From assembly GCA_963794265.1 (NCBI GenBank), contig CAWCDJ010000001.1, forward strand, positions 620,001 through 684,000: DNA of 64,000 nucleotides, written 5' to 3'. Source of the DNA: CAWCDJ01 sp963794265. GTDB lineage: Bacteria > Acidobacteriota > Terriglobia > Bryobacterales > Bryobacteraceae. Within the stretch, counting starts at the first letter, position 1, and every line of letters begins with the position of its first letter. Of this stretch, positions 17,874 through 26,628 are shown in pieces. Made by a program: the position numbers and the translations under genes. Under the pieces are notes generated by a model, which saw nothing but the letters and a program-made list of their open reading frames with translations, did not search any database and was not told the DNA's origin.

Positions 17874-20468
17874 TCACCAGGGCGGGCTTCCCTTCCCTCT
17901 GTTGGGGCCGGTGCCGGGCTGTGGTTCATGGCCGCCCGGCCCCTTTTTTTCATCTAAGATCTCACGTACTCTCCTGGCCAGCGCCGCCGGGGTAAACGGT
18001 TTCCGCAGAAACGGGAGGCCGGGTTCTCCGGCACGCCCGGCGACCCTCGGGATTTCCGTATGACCCGACATGAGCAGGACGCTGAGCTGGGGCCGGGACC
18101 GCAGCAAGAGCTGGGCCAGGGAATCGCCGTTCATGCCCGGCATCAACAGGTCTGCCACCAGAAGTTGGATATCCGGCCTGTGTTCCGCCAGTTCGACGGC
18201 GTCCGCGGCATTTTGCGCTTCGAGCACGGTATAGCCGAGGTCGCGCAGCGTGGCGGCCGCAAGCGTACGCACCTCCTCGGTATCTTCCACGACCAGGATG
18301 ATCTCCGAACCGCCTCGCAGTTCCCCCTCTTCGGGGTCCTCGCAAGAAACCTCGTTCGATTCCACTTTGGAAACCGATTCCACTCTCGGTAGGAAAATCC
18401 GAAATCGGGTGCCTGTCCCGGGTTCGGAATCCACCACGATATAGCCGCCGCTCTGGCGCACGATTCCGTAGACCACCGCCAGGCCCATTCCGGTGCCTTT
18501 GCCTCGTTCTTTGGTGGTGAAGAACGGCTCGAACAGGTGACCGCGGACTTCATCCGTCATGCCCGTGCCGTTGTCGTTCACGCTGAGCAACACGAAATCC
18601 CCGGGCGGCACGCCGGGAGCTGCGGCATCGTGCGGGCTATCCACGATCCGGTGTTCCGACTGGATGGTGATGGGTCCTCCCTGCGGCAGGGCGTCCCGGG
18701 CGTTCACGACGAGGTTCATCAGGACCTGATGGATGTGACCGGGATCGGCGCGCACGCACCCGGCGGCGGGATCCAGCGCGGTGATGAGTTCCACATTTTC
18801 GCCGACCAGCCGCTGAAGCAGGCTGTAGGCCTCCCTGACGATCGAGTTCAGTTCGAGCACCTGCGGCCGAAGTACCTGGCGCCGGCTGAAGGCCAGAAGC
18901 TGATTCGTGAGTCGCGCGCCGTTCTCCGCCGCTTTCTGCACCTGTTCGACCGCTTTCAGGGCCGCTTCCGGCAACGGCTGCTGCTGGAGAAGCGCGGAGT
19001 AGCCCCCGATCACCGTCAGCAGGTTATTGAAATCGTGCGCGATGCCGCCGGCCAGCCTGCCGATACCTTCCAACTTCTGCGCCTGCCGGAACTGTTCCTC
19101 CATTGAGCGCTGCTCGGTGATGTCACGACCGATGAGCACGAAGCCTTCGACTTCGCCTTGAGCGTTGCGGAGCAGCGCGCTGTCCCATGCCATCCACCAC
19201 CGGCCCCCCTCTCTCCCCGCGACTGTAGTTTCCAGGTGACCCTGGTCGTTAAGCTGGGGAGCGGCGGCGACGGTCATCGCGCGGGCTTTCTCGCGTTCTT
19301 CCTCGGGGACCAGGGCATCGACCCAGTTTTTTCCGATCAGATCCTCGCCTTCCCACCCGGTCAGCGTCGTCAGATATTTGTTGGCGTAAGTGATCGCGCC
19401 CCCCGGATCCAGGATGACCACGGCAACCTGCGCCACTTCGAGCATGTGGGCGATCCGCCGCTCCGCCGCCTCGAGCGCGAGTTGAGACTTCTTCAGGTCC
19501 GTGACATCCTGAGTCGTTCCCCAGATGCGCACAAGACTGCCACTCTCGAGGATTCCCCAAGCGGTTCGCACGTGGTGCCTCAGTTCCCCCGAATGGCTGA
19601 CCACATCGACTTCCGAGGTGGTCAACTGATAGCCCGAGCGGATCAGGTGGAGCGTTGCTTCGTGCGCGGCCGGCCCCAATTGAGGTAGGAATTCCCTGAC
19701 GGGGCGGCCAATCATAGCTTCGATGCTTGCGGCGTCCATCACGGAAGCTAACGATTCATTGCACTCCCCCAGGTACCCATGCTCGAAAATCATTTCGATC
19801 TGCCGCATTTCCGGCAGGCCACTGGGGATGGGCTGGTCAAAGTCGATGCGCCACATCGCGATCGGGTTCCGCATGATGAACACCCGGTAGCGCTGCTCGC
19901 TTTCCCGCAGCCGTTCTTCTTCCTGCTTTCGCAACAGCTCCGCGGAAGTGCGCGGAGCGAAGATCTTCAGCAACGACTTCGGCACGTCCATCTCGGCTAC
20001 CGGGTGGCGAAAGACAGCCAGCAGGATGCCGATCGGCGTTCCATGCTCATTCAGCAGCGGCACGCCAACGAACGCCTCTGCGTGCAGCCTCGCCAATACG
20101 GCATCATTCGGAAGCTGCTGGCGCGCGCCCGAGCGGCAAAGGCAGGGCTTGCCGTTCATGACCAGCGCCGCGGCGCTGCCGCCCAGTTCCTGATCGAAGT
20201 GGTCCCGCCGGCCGCGAGTCAAGGCAGCCACGCTTTTCACCCGCTCCACCGGGCCGCTCACGAACTCGCCGACCGCCACGGTATCCGCATCGAGAGCCTT
20301 GGCCAGGTGTCTGGTGATGGCGTGGAAGAATTCTCCCCCGACCGTTGCCGAGACCCGCCGGGCAAGCTCCCGCAAGGCATCCCGCTCCTGTTTGGCAGGG
20401 TCCGGCGGCCGCTCCTGAACGCTCCTTGTGATCATCGGTCTGTCCCATTGTGTGCGCCACACGCACAC
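17874..20468 (-). CDS. GAF-PAS-PAS hybrid histidine kinase
   Basis: An 864-residue protein. Order of domains: GAF-like (about 35-185, AVGEFVSGP to GILLAVF), a first PAS (about 195-320), a second PAS/PAC (about 335-465, ending VLIGRDITEQRSMEEQ), HisKA with GIAHDFNNLL, HATPase (NLVVNARDAL, VNDNGTGMT, GTGMGLAVVYG) and a C-terminal receiver (ILVVEDTEEVRTLAA, phospho-Asp in LVADLLMPGMNG). No membrane segment, so it senses a cytoplasmic or diffusible signal. A second ATG at 20435 is an equally good start. It converges on the beta-barrel gene, and its last codons overlap that gene's terminator. Confidence 0.9.
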   Translation of the reverse strand: MCVWRTQWDRPMITRSVQERPPDPAKQERDALRELARRVSATVGGEFFHAITRHLAKALDADTVAVGEFVSGPVERVKSVAALTRGRRDHFDQELGGSAAALVMNGKPCLCRSGARQQLPNDAVLARLHAEAFVGVPLLNEHGTPIGILLAVFRHPVAEMDVPKSLLKIFAPRTSAELLRKQEEERLRESEQRYRVFIMRNPIAMWRIDFDQPIPSGLPEMRQIEMIFEHGYLGECNESLASVMDAASIEAMIGRPVREFLPQLGPAAHEATLHLIRSGYQLTTSEVDVVSHSGELRHHVRTAWGILESGSLVRIWGTTQDVTDLKKSQLALEAAERRIAHMLEVAQVAVVILDPGGAITYANKYLTTLTGWEGEDLIGKNWVDALVPEEEREKARAMTVAAAPQLNDQGHLETTVAGREGGRWWMAWDSALLRNAQGEVEGFVLIGRDITEQRSMEEQFRQAQKLEGIGRLAGGIAHDFNNLLTVIGGYSALLQQQPLPEAALKAVEQVQKAAENGARLTNQLLAFSRRQVLRPQVLELNSIVREAYSLLQRLVGENVELITALDPAAGCVRADPGHIHQVLMNLVVNARDALPQGGPITIQSEHRIVDSPHDAAAPGVPPGDFVLLSVNDNGTGMTDEVRGHLFEPFFTTKERGKGTGMGLAVVYGIVRQSGGYIVVDSEPGTGTRFRIFLPRVESVSKVESNEVSCEDPEEGELRGGSEIILVVEDTEEVRTLAAATLRDLGYTVLEAQNAADAVELAEHRPDIQLLVADLLMPGMNGDSLAQLLLRSRPQLSVLLMSGHTEIPRVAGRAGEPGLPFLRKPFTPAALARRVREILDEKKGPGGHEPQPGTGPNRGKGSPPW
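17904..17950 (+). terminator. Intrinsic terminator of the beta-barrel gene
   Basis: GGGGCCGG (17904-17911) pairs perfectly with CCGGCCCC (17936-17943) and is followed at once by seven T residues (17944-17950). This is a classic rho-independent terminator for the plus strand. It lies inside the 3' end of the convergent kinase gene, so the C-terminal Lys-Lys-Gly-Pro codons of that kinase are also the terminator. Confidence 0.75.
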
Positions 20469-20586
20469 ATGATTGGCGATGCGGAGGGGGGTTGGGCGAT
20501 GGAGAAAATCCGCTTCCGGGGAGTCCCAAACGATTAAATCGGGGATGGGGAGGCGGCATCAACCGTAGCGTGAGGGGGAGAACGCG

Positions 20587-21198
20587 ATGAAAACCCACCG
20601 TGTTAGATGTTCGTTTGGTCTGGCCGGATGCACCCTCGGACTGATGGTCGCGACCGCCTGTGCCGCCCAGACTCCGGGCACGACGAGCCAGAAGCCGGGG
20701 ACCTCGAAGGCCGCGCCGGATAGTTCCAAACCGGACAAGCCGGGCGCCAACGGCGGCGTCGAAGTCAGGCTCCGCAGGCTCGAATCAATCACCTGGAACC
20801 CGGTTACTCAGGAGCTCACCTGGGTCCTCTCCACCGGGGAACTGAACGGCAACAGCTACTCGCCGACCAAACGGCAGTCTTACGTCATGCACATGGATGC
20901 CGCTACCATGAGCGTTCAGGGCGAAGACCGACACTTCGATCCGGACGAAGCCGACCAGGTCAGCAAGGTCATGGACCTGATCTGCCGCTACGCGCTCGAA
21001 TCCACGCTGTGGTGGGAACACGGGGGCGGCGAAAAAGCGGAGCCCGGAACCAAGACCGCCGATCCAGCTCCCGCGAAGAAAGGCGACACCGACAAATCCC
21101 GCCAGACGTTTCCTCCAGGGATGCTGCGCGGCTCCCTACCGCTGCCCGCCGGCGCGATCCGGTCTACCGCCGCGGTGATGACTCCCGGCCGTCAGTGA
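20587..21198 (+). CDS. Exported hypothetical protein
   Basis: A 203-residue protein with an N-terminal signal sequence (GLAGCTLGLMVATACAAQ), then a low-complexity linker rich in Pro, Lys and Ser (residues 28-55). The core (about 58-140) contains VEVRLRRLESITWNPVTQELTWVLSTGE split across the domain and a DADEADQVSKVMDLI-like helical end. The tail is again Pro/Lys-rich. I recognise no family. It stands alone between two signalling genes and ends one base before the stop of a convergent kinase. Ribosome-binding site GAGGGGGAGAA lies a few bases before ATG 20587. Confidence 0.7.
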   Translation: MKTHRVRCSFGLAGCTLGLMVATACAAQTPGTTSQKPGTSKAAPDSSKPDKPGANGGVEVRLRRLESITWNPVTQELTWVLSTGELNGNSYSPTKRQSYVMHMDAATMSVQGEDRHFDPDEADQVSKVMDLICRYALESTLWWEHGGGEKAEPGTKTADPAPAKKGDTDKSRQTFPPGMLRGSLPLPAGAIRSTAAVMTPGRQ

Positions 21199-21199
21199 G

Positions 21200-21874
21200 T
21201 CAGGGCCTCCGGGAATGGGCGCGTCCCGAAAGCGGCAGCACGAGCTGGAACAGTTGCCCTCCGCCGGCTTGGCTGGCGCATTCGAGCGCGCCCCCATGGG
21301 CCTCCGCGATCCTTTCGATCAGCAGGATCGAGAGCGCGCCACGCGGATCGCGCGGCCGGGCTCCCGCCTCACCGGGGGCGCCCTCCGCCCCCATCGAGAT
21401 CACCGCGTTCTCTTTCGCCCGCCGGACTCGAATTCCGATCCGTGCGCCCCGCGGCGCGGCGCTCATGCTGAGGCCGATCATCCGCTGAAGCGCCGTGTCT
21501 ATCAGGACCGGGTCCACTTCCACCAGGAGCGCGGTGGAAACGGCTCTCAGATCAATGCGTATGTGCTTCGAGACGGCCGCGGGGCGGCTCTGTTTCACGA
21601 TGCCCCGGATGAGTTCGACCAGGTCTTTCGGCGGGGCATCGAACGGGAGCGTGCCCGATTCGATTGCGGCGATTTCGGAAAGATCTTCGATGATTGCGAG
21701 CATCTGGCGGCTCGAAGACTCGATCGACTGCAAGACCGCCAGGTGTTCGCTTTCGAGCAGGCCGGAGGCGTCTTCGATCAGGTATTCGGCGGCGCTCATG
21801 ATCCCGCTGACGGGGTTCTTCAGATCGTGCGCCGCGATCGCAACGAGGTTCGGGTTCCGGCTGGCCCGCGCCAT
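21200..21874 (-). CDS. Degenerate histidine kinase (probable pseudokinase)
   Basis: About 224 residues from ATG 21874. HisKA is recognisable (VAIAAHDLKNPVSG, with the phospho-His), as is the outline of a HATPase domain. But the ATP-binding motifs are broken: the N-box Asn is missing (ALQRMIGLSMSAA), the G1 DxGxG is replaced by MGAEGAPGE, and the G2 motif is GALSILLIERIAEAHGG. So catalytic activity is doubtful while dimerisation and phosphotransfer could persist. The frame is open up to 22177, but that part is antisense to an IS110 transposase remnant and has no domain, so the shorter start is chosen. Confidence 0.75.
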   Translation of the reverse strand: MARASRNPNLVAIAAHDLKNPVSGIMSAAEYLIEDASGLLESEHLAVLQSIESSSRQMLAIIEDLSEIAAIESGTLPFDAPPKDLVELIRGIVKQSRPAAVSKHIRIDLRAVSTALLVEVDPVLIDTALQRMIGLSMSAAPRGARIGIRVRRAKENAVISMGAEGAPGEAGARPRDPRGALSILLIERIAEAHGGALECASQAGGGQLFQLVLPLSGRAHSRRP

Positions 21875-21967
21875 ATCTCGATACTCACAGAATTCCGCGC
21901 CGGGTTCCACCGCGGAATGCGAGCTTCCGCACAGGCTGCCTGCGGCCGCGGATGAAGGAGTTGCCCG

Positions 21968-22105
21968 ATGATCCCAGCCGTAATCGAACCATGCGCCGGC
22001 ATCGATGCCGGCAAGAAATTCGTGGCGGTCTTTGCAATGAAGGGCGCGGCAAGCGACGCTGCGACCGCGGTGACTCGCAAGTTCGGCAATGCGTCGTTGG
22101 CTCGA
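21968..22105 (+). pseudogene. N-terminal remnant of an IS110-family transposase
   Basis: ATG 21968 opens a frame of 67 codons whose first 45 or so read like the start of IS110-type DEDD transposases: EPCAGIDAGKKFVAVFAMKG with the first catalytic Asp, then TAVTRKFGN, where intact members continue into the RuvC-like fold. After about 22105 the similarity stops and the frame ends at 22171. Most of the transposase (including the C-terminal Ser-containing transposase_20 part) is absent, so this is a dead fragment. The end point of 22105 is my estimate. Confidence 0.65.
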
Positions 22106-22229
22106 AGGGGACAGGAGAGTGGTACGGTGAGAGCGTGTTTTCAGACAAACGCCGATAATCTTTTGTTTTGAATCCACTTTTACCGGCGTTCATCGGCAGC
22201 CGGCAATTGCGAGGTTTTTCACTATCCTG

Positions 22230-23486
22230 CTAGTGAATGACCTCCCGGCCGACCGCCAGGTTCACCTGGCTTGCCGCCGTCATATACGCACCTACCAGGC
22301 TGAGATAGGCGACCTGGATGCTGCGGTAGTCGTTCTGCGCCGAAAGAAAATCCAGCAGGGACGAGGCTCCCCGCTGGTATGCGAAGGAAACCGTGTCCCG
22401 CACCTTCGCGGCCAGTACCAGGTACTTCGTCTTGTACGGGCGCAGCAGTGCCAGGTTGCTGTTCATGGTCGCATATGCGGAATCCACGTCGCTGAACACC
22501 TGCGTCTCCGTGGCCTCCCTGAGCCGTTCATTGCGCCGGATGTCCAGCAGCGTCCGCGCCTTCTCGCCCTGATTGCGATCGAAGATCCGAAGCGGGACGT
22601 TCATGCTGAACCCGAGATACCCGACCAGCGGTGGGTTGCGGGCCAGGTCCATCGCGAACGTCGGATCGGAGGTCCCATTGGCGATGGCCAGCCTGTGATC
22701 CGTCTGCGCCTTATCCACCGCCTGCGCCGCCGCCCGCAGATCGGGCCGCGCAGCCAGCGCGATGCGGTGCAATTCCGCCAGCGAAATCGCGGGTTCGCTA
22801 AAGTCGAAGTTGCCGGTCACATCGAACTGCTCCACCGGGGTGCGGTCGTTCATCAGCGCCAGCAACTGGATCTTCGCCGTCCGCAGATTCACCTCGTCAG
22901 TCTGCACGTCGGTCTCGAACTGCACGCGCTGCAACTCCATGCGGTCGAGATCCACCTGCGCGATGTCTCCCGAACGTACGCGGGTGCGGTTCACCTCGAG
23001 CAGCCGGTCGTAATACTCGAGGTTCTGGCGCGCCTCATCGAGCAACGCCTTGGCTTGCAGCGTCTGTACGAAGGCGTTTCGCAGATTGAAGAGCAGGTTG
23101 CGCTCCAGGTCGGCCTGCTGGGAGACCGCGATATCGGTCCCCTGTTTGGCGCTATCGAGGCGCAGTTCCCGCTTGTGCCCCCGTTCGTGCAGGTAGCTCG
23201 ACGAGACGAAAGGAAGGGCTGCGCCCAGGGGCCTGTAGGGATTCCCCTGAAACGGATCGACCTGGTCGAGGAGGAACGTAATATCCGGGTTCGGCCTGAG
23301 ATAAGCCGTCACCTCGCCGGCCCTCGACTCGTCGATGCCCAATTGCCCCGCCTGAAGCTGGCGGTTCGACGCCTCGAACCGGTCGCGCAATTCCTCCCAG
23401 GTATATGCTCTCTGCGCATAGGCACCGCCGGCCAGATAACCCGCCGCCACGAGCGCCGCACCCGCGCGCAAATACAAGTAGCGCAT
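22230..23486 (-). CDS. CzcC-like outer-membrane efflux protein (TolC family)
   Basis: Outer-membrane channel of a tripartite metal efflux pump. The 418-residue protein has a signal peptide (AGAALVAAGYLAGGAYAQ), then two repeats of the outer-membrane efflux domain with long heptad-like helices (ARQNLEYYDRLLEVNRTR, SSLLDFLSAQNDYRSIQ). TATAGGAGATACGA precedes ATG 23486, a strong ribosome-binding site. It is last in the order adaptor, pump, channel, 51 bases after the pump gene. No lipobox is seen. Confidence 0.88.
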   Translation of the reverse strand: MRYLYLRAGAALVAAGYLAGGAYAQRAYTWEELRDRFEASNRQLQAGQLGIDESRAGEVTAYLRPNPDITFLLDQVDPFQGNPYRPLGAALPFVSSSYLHERGHKRELRLDSAKQGTDIAVSQQADLERNLLFNLRNAFVQTLQAKALLDEARQNLEYYDRLLEVNRTRVRSGDIAQVDLDRMELQRVQFETDVQTDEVNLRTAKIQLLALMNDRTPVEQFDVTGNFDFSEPAISLAELHRIALAARPDLRAAAQAVDKAQTDHRLAIANGTSDPTFAMDLARNPPLVGYLGFSMNVPLRIFDRNQGEKARTLLDIRRNERLREATETQVFSDVDSAYATMNSNLALLRPYKTKYLVLAAKVRDTVSFAYQRGASSLLDFLSAQNDYRSIQVAYLSLVGAYMTAASQVNLAVGREVIH

Positions 23487-23537
23487 TCGTATCTCCTATA
23501 ATGTCAGCCGATCATGCAAAACCCCTGCCTGCGCGAT

Positions 23538-26500
23538 CTACACCTGCAAGGTGTCGCCATCCTTCGCCACCAGCGCGTAGAGCACCGGCGCCAGGAAGAT
23601 GGAGAGCAACAGCCGTGAAGCCAGCCCGCCCACAATGACGATCGCGAACGGCTTCTGCGAGTCGCTGCCGATTCCCGTCGACATGGCGGCCGGCAGCAGC
23701 CCGAAGCAGGCCACCAGGGCCGTCATCATGATCGGCCGCAGCCGCAGCAGCGAGGCTTCGAGCGTCGCCTCCATGATGGGCTTTCCTTCCCGCCGGAGCT
23801 TGTTGATGAAGGAATATAGAATCACGCTGGTCTGCACCGCCACGCCCATCAGGGCCACGAACCCCAGCATCGAAGAGACGCTGAAGTTGGTTCCCGTCAT
23901 CCGCAGCGCCAGCAGGCCGCCCACCGGTTCGGTAACCAACACGCTGAAAAAGATGATGAGCGGGAATTTCATGTTCCCGTAGAGCGCAAACAGAATCACC
24001 AGGATCAGCAACACCGTCAGCGGCAGAATCACTTTCATCTGCTCCCGCGAGGCCAGATAATCCTTGTACTCGCCGCCCCAATCGTAGCGATAGCCGATGG
24101 GCAACTTCACGGCCTGCTCCACTTTCTGCCGCGCTTCGCCGACGGCGCTCGCCAGGTCGCGTCCCTCCACGCTGAACTGCACGCCCAGGTAGCGCGAATT
24201 CGACTCGCGGTAAACAAACGATGCCCCGCTCACTTCGCGCACATCCGCGAACTGCCTGAGCGGCAGGTGCTGGCCGTCGGGCGTGGTGATCAACAGGTTC
24301 TCGATCGCGTTCTGGTCGCTGCGGTACTGCGGCTGCATCCGCACCACGAGATCGAACTGGCGCTCGCCCTGAATCACCTGTGTGACGGCCTTGCCGCCCA
24401 TGGCGGTTTCGACCAGCGTATTCACGTCGTCCACGTTCAGCCCGTACCGCGCGAGCTTGGCGCGGTCCGGCGTGATGGTCAGGCTGGGCTGTCCCAACTC
24501 CCGCACCACCGTGATCTCGGCGATGCCGGGAATTTTCTGCAGGATGCTCTTCACCTGGGCCGCTTTCTCATCCAGAGTTTGCAGGTCATCGCCGAATATC
24601 TTCACTGCCAGCGCGCTCTTCAGGCCGGTTTCCGCCTCATCCACGGCGTCCTCGGCGGGTTGCGTGTAGTTGAAGATGATGCCCGGAAAGGCCTCCAGTT
24701 TCTTCTGCACGGCCTCGATCAGTTGCGGCTTGGTGTGGATCGAACCACTCCAGGCGCTATCGCTGTAGGGTTTCAAACCCACGTAGAACTCGTCATTATA
24801 GAAGCCGGTCGGGTCCGTGCCGTCGTCCGGCCGCCCCAGTTCGTTGGCTACCGTGGTTACCTGCGGAAAACCGAGCAGGATCTCGCGAATCTGCGGAGCC
24901 AGCTTCGACGCCTCCTCGAAGGAGATCGTGTATGGTGTGGTGGCCCGCACCCACAGCGCGCCCTCATCCAGGTGCGGCATGAACTCCCCGCCGATCCCCG
25001 GTATCAGCGTCAGCGAGCCGGCGAACACCATCAACACCAGGGCGAGGGTCACCAGGCGGTGGCGCAGGCACCAACCCAGTACCGCCCCGTACGCGCCGCG
25101 GACCCATTCGTAGATCTGGACCCTGGGTTCATGCACGTGCTTCCGCAGCACGTAGGCGCACAGCACCGGCAGCAGCGTCAGGCTGCAGATCAACGAACCC
25201 AGCAGCGCGAACGACATGGTATCCGCCATGGGCTGGAAGAGGCGCCCCGACGGCCCGGTCAACACGTAAATGGGCAGGTACCCGGCGATGATCACGGCGA
25301 TAGCGTAAAAAATCGGCCGCTCCACATCGGCAGCCGCCGCGCGGATCACATCGAGCAGGTTGTAGCCCTCCTCGCGCGCAGCGAGCTCGCGGAAAATATT
25401 TTCGACCATTACGACGGCGCCGTCTACGATGATGCCGAAGTCGATCGCCCCGATCGAAAGCAGGTTCGCCGGAATGTGGCGCAGGTCGAGGCAGATGAAA
25501 GAGAACAGCAGCGCGAACGGAATCGTCACCGCAACAATCAGGGCGGTTCGCACGCTGAACAGGAACAGGCCGAGGATCACCAGCACCAGCAGCATCCCCC
25601 GCAGCAGGTTGTGCTCTACGGTGCGGGTGGTCTCCTCGATCAGCCCCTGGCGATCGTAGAAAGGCTTGATTTTTACGTCCGGCGGCAGCACGTGCTCGTT
25701 GAGGTCTTTGGTCATGGCCTCCACGCGCCGCAGGATCACCTGCGCCTGTTCGCCGACGCGCATCAGGATGACCCCTTCGACCGCATCCGGCTGCCGCATG
25801 AACCCGAACTGCCCCAGCCGCGGAGCATGACCGATGGTCACTTGAGCCAGATCGTGAACATACACCGGGATGCCGCCCTTCTCCGACACCACGATGTTGC
25901 CGATATCCTGCGTGTTGCGCACCAGGCCCAGCCCGCGGATGTAATAGAACTGCCCGCCCTGCGAGTAGAAGCCCCCGCCCGCGTTCGCGTTGTTACTGCT
26001 CAGTTGCTGCGAAAGCTGCGGAACGCTCACCCCGTAAGAGAACAGCTTGTTGGGATCGAGCAGCACCTGGTACTGCATGGTGGTGCCGCCCAGCCCGGAT
26101 TCGTCCGCGACCCCCGGTATCGACCGGTAGCGGCGGTTGAGCACCCAGTCATCGATGATTTTCAATTCCTGCGGAGAGCGGTCGGGACTCTGCAAAACGT
26201 AGCGGTAGATCAGCCCGCTTGGGCTGTAGAGCGGCGAGATGCTGGGCGTCAGGCCCGACGGCAGCGCGGCGTCGCTCACGCGCTCGTACGCCTGTTCCCG
26301 AACGAAATAAGGGTCGGCGTTGTAGTCGAAGTTCATCTGCACCGAGGAGAGGCCGTAAAGCGAAATGGATCGCAGGGCTTCGAGGCGCGGGATGCCGTTC
26401 ATTTCGATTTCGATGGGGATGGTTACCAGCCGCTCCACTTCCTCGGCGGCGTGCCCCGGCCATTGAGTGACGATCTCCACGTGCGGCGGCGAGAGGTCCG

Positions 26501-26618
26501 GATAGGCGTCGATCGGCAGTTTCTGGAAAGACAGCGCTCCCCAGATCATCAGCATCAGCGAAACCATCACAATCAGGAAGCGCTGAGAAAGGGCGAACGA
26601 AACGATGCGCGAGATCAT
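23538..26618 (-). CDS. CzcA-like heavy-metal RND efflux pump
   Basis: Inner-membrane proton/metal antiporter of the HME-RND family, 1026 residues. It has the RND topology: TM1 near 10-30, a large porter loop, a TM2-6 cluster around 340-480, TM7 near 530, a second periplasmic loop and TM8-12 at 860-1010. The TM4 motif DFGIIVDGAVVMVEN matches the DFG-x3-DGA-x3-VEN signature associated with divalent cation pumps such as CzcA, rather than the Cu/Ag type. Metal specificity (Co, Zn, Cd or Ni) cannot be fixed by eye. Starts 10 bases after the adaptor gene. Confidence 0.93.
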   Translation of the reverse strand: MISRIVSFALSQRFLIVMVSLMLMIWGALSFQKLPIDAYPDLSPPHVEIVTQWPGHAAEEVERLVTIPIEIEMNGIPRLEALRSISLYGLSSVQMNFDYNADPYFVREQAYERVSDAALPSGLTPSISPLYSPSGLIYRYVLQSPDRSPQELKIIDDWVLNRRYRSIPGVADESGLGGTTMQYQVLLDPNKLFSYGVSVPQLSQQLSSNNANAGGGFYSQGGQFYYIRGLGLVRNTQDIGNIVVSEKGGIPVYVHDLAQVTIGHAPRLGQFGFMRQPDAVEGVILMRVGEQAQVILRRVEAMTKDLNEHVLPPDVKIKPFYDRQGLIEETTRTVEHNLLRGMLLVLVILGLFLFSVRTALIVAVTIPFALLFSFICLDLRHIPANLLSIGAIDFGIIVDGAVVMVENIFRELAAREEGYNLLDVIRAAAADVERPIFYAIAVIIAGYLPIYVLTGPSGRLFQPMADTMSFALLGSLICSLTLLPVLCAYVLRKHVHEPRVQIYEWVRGAYGAVLGWCLRHRLVTLALVLMVFAGSLTLIPGIGGEFMPHLDEGALWVRATTPYTISFEEASKLAPQIREILLGFPQVTTVANELGRPDDGTDPTGFYNDEFYVGLKPYSDSAWSGSIHTKPQLIEAVQKKLEAFPGIIFNYTQPAEDAVDEAETGLKSALAVKIFGDDLQTLDEKAAQVKSILQKIPGIAEITVVRELGQPSLTITPDRAKLARYGLNVDDVNTLVETAMGGKAVTQVIQGERQFDLVVRMQPQYRSDQNAIENLLITTPDGQHLPLRQFADVREVSGASFVYRESNSRYLGVQFSVEGRDLASAVGEARQKVEQAVKLPIGYRYDWGGEYKDYLASREQMKVILPLTVLLILVILFALYGNMKFPLIIFFSVLVTEPVGGLLALRMTGTNFSVSSMLGFVALMGVAVQTSVILYSFINKLRREGKPIMEATLEASLLRLRPIMMTALVACFGLLPAAMSTGIGSDSQKPFAIVIVGGLASRLLLSIFLAPVLYALVAKDGDTLQV

Positions 26619-26628
26619 GGGAAGGAGC

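Noticed and set aside
22148..22190. AACGCCG / CGGCGTT inverted repeat after the CzcC-like gene
   Set aside because: Only 7 bp with a 29-nt loop and no T-run on the minus strand; too weak to call a terminator.
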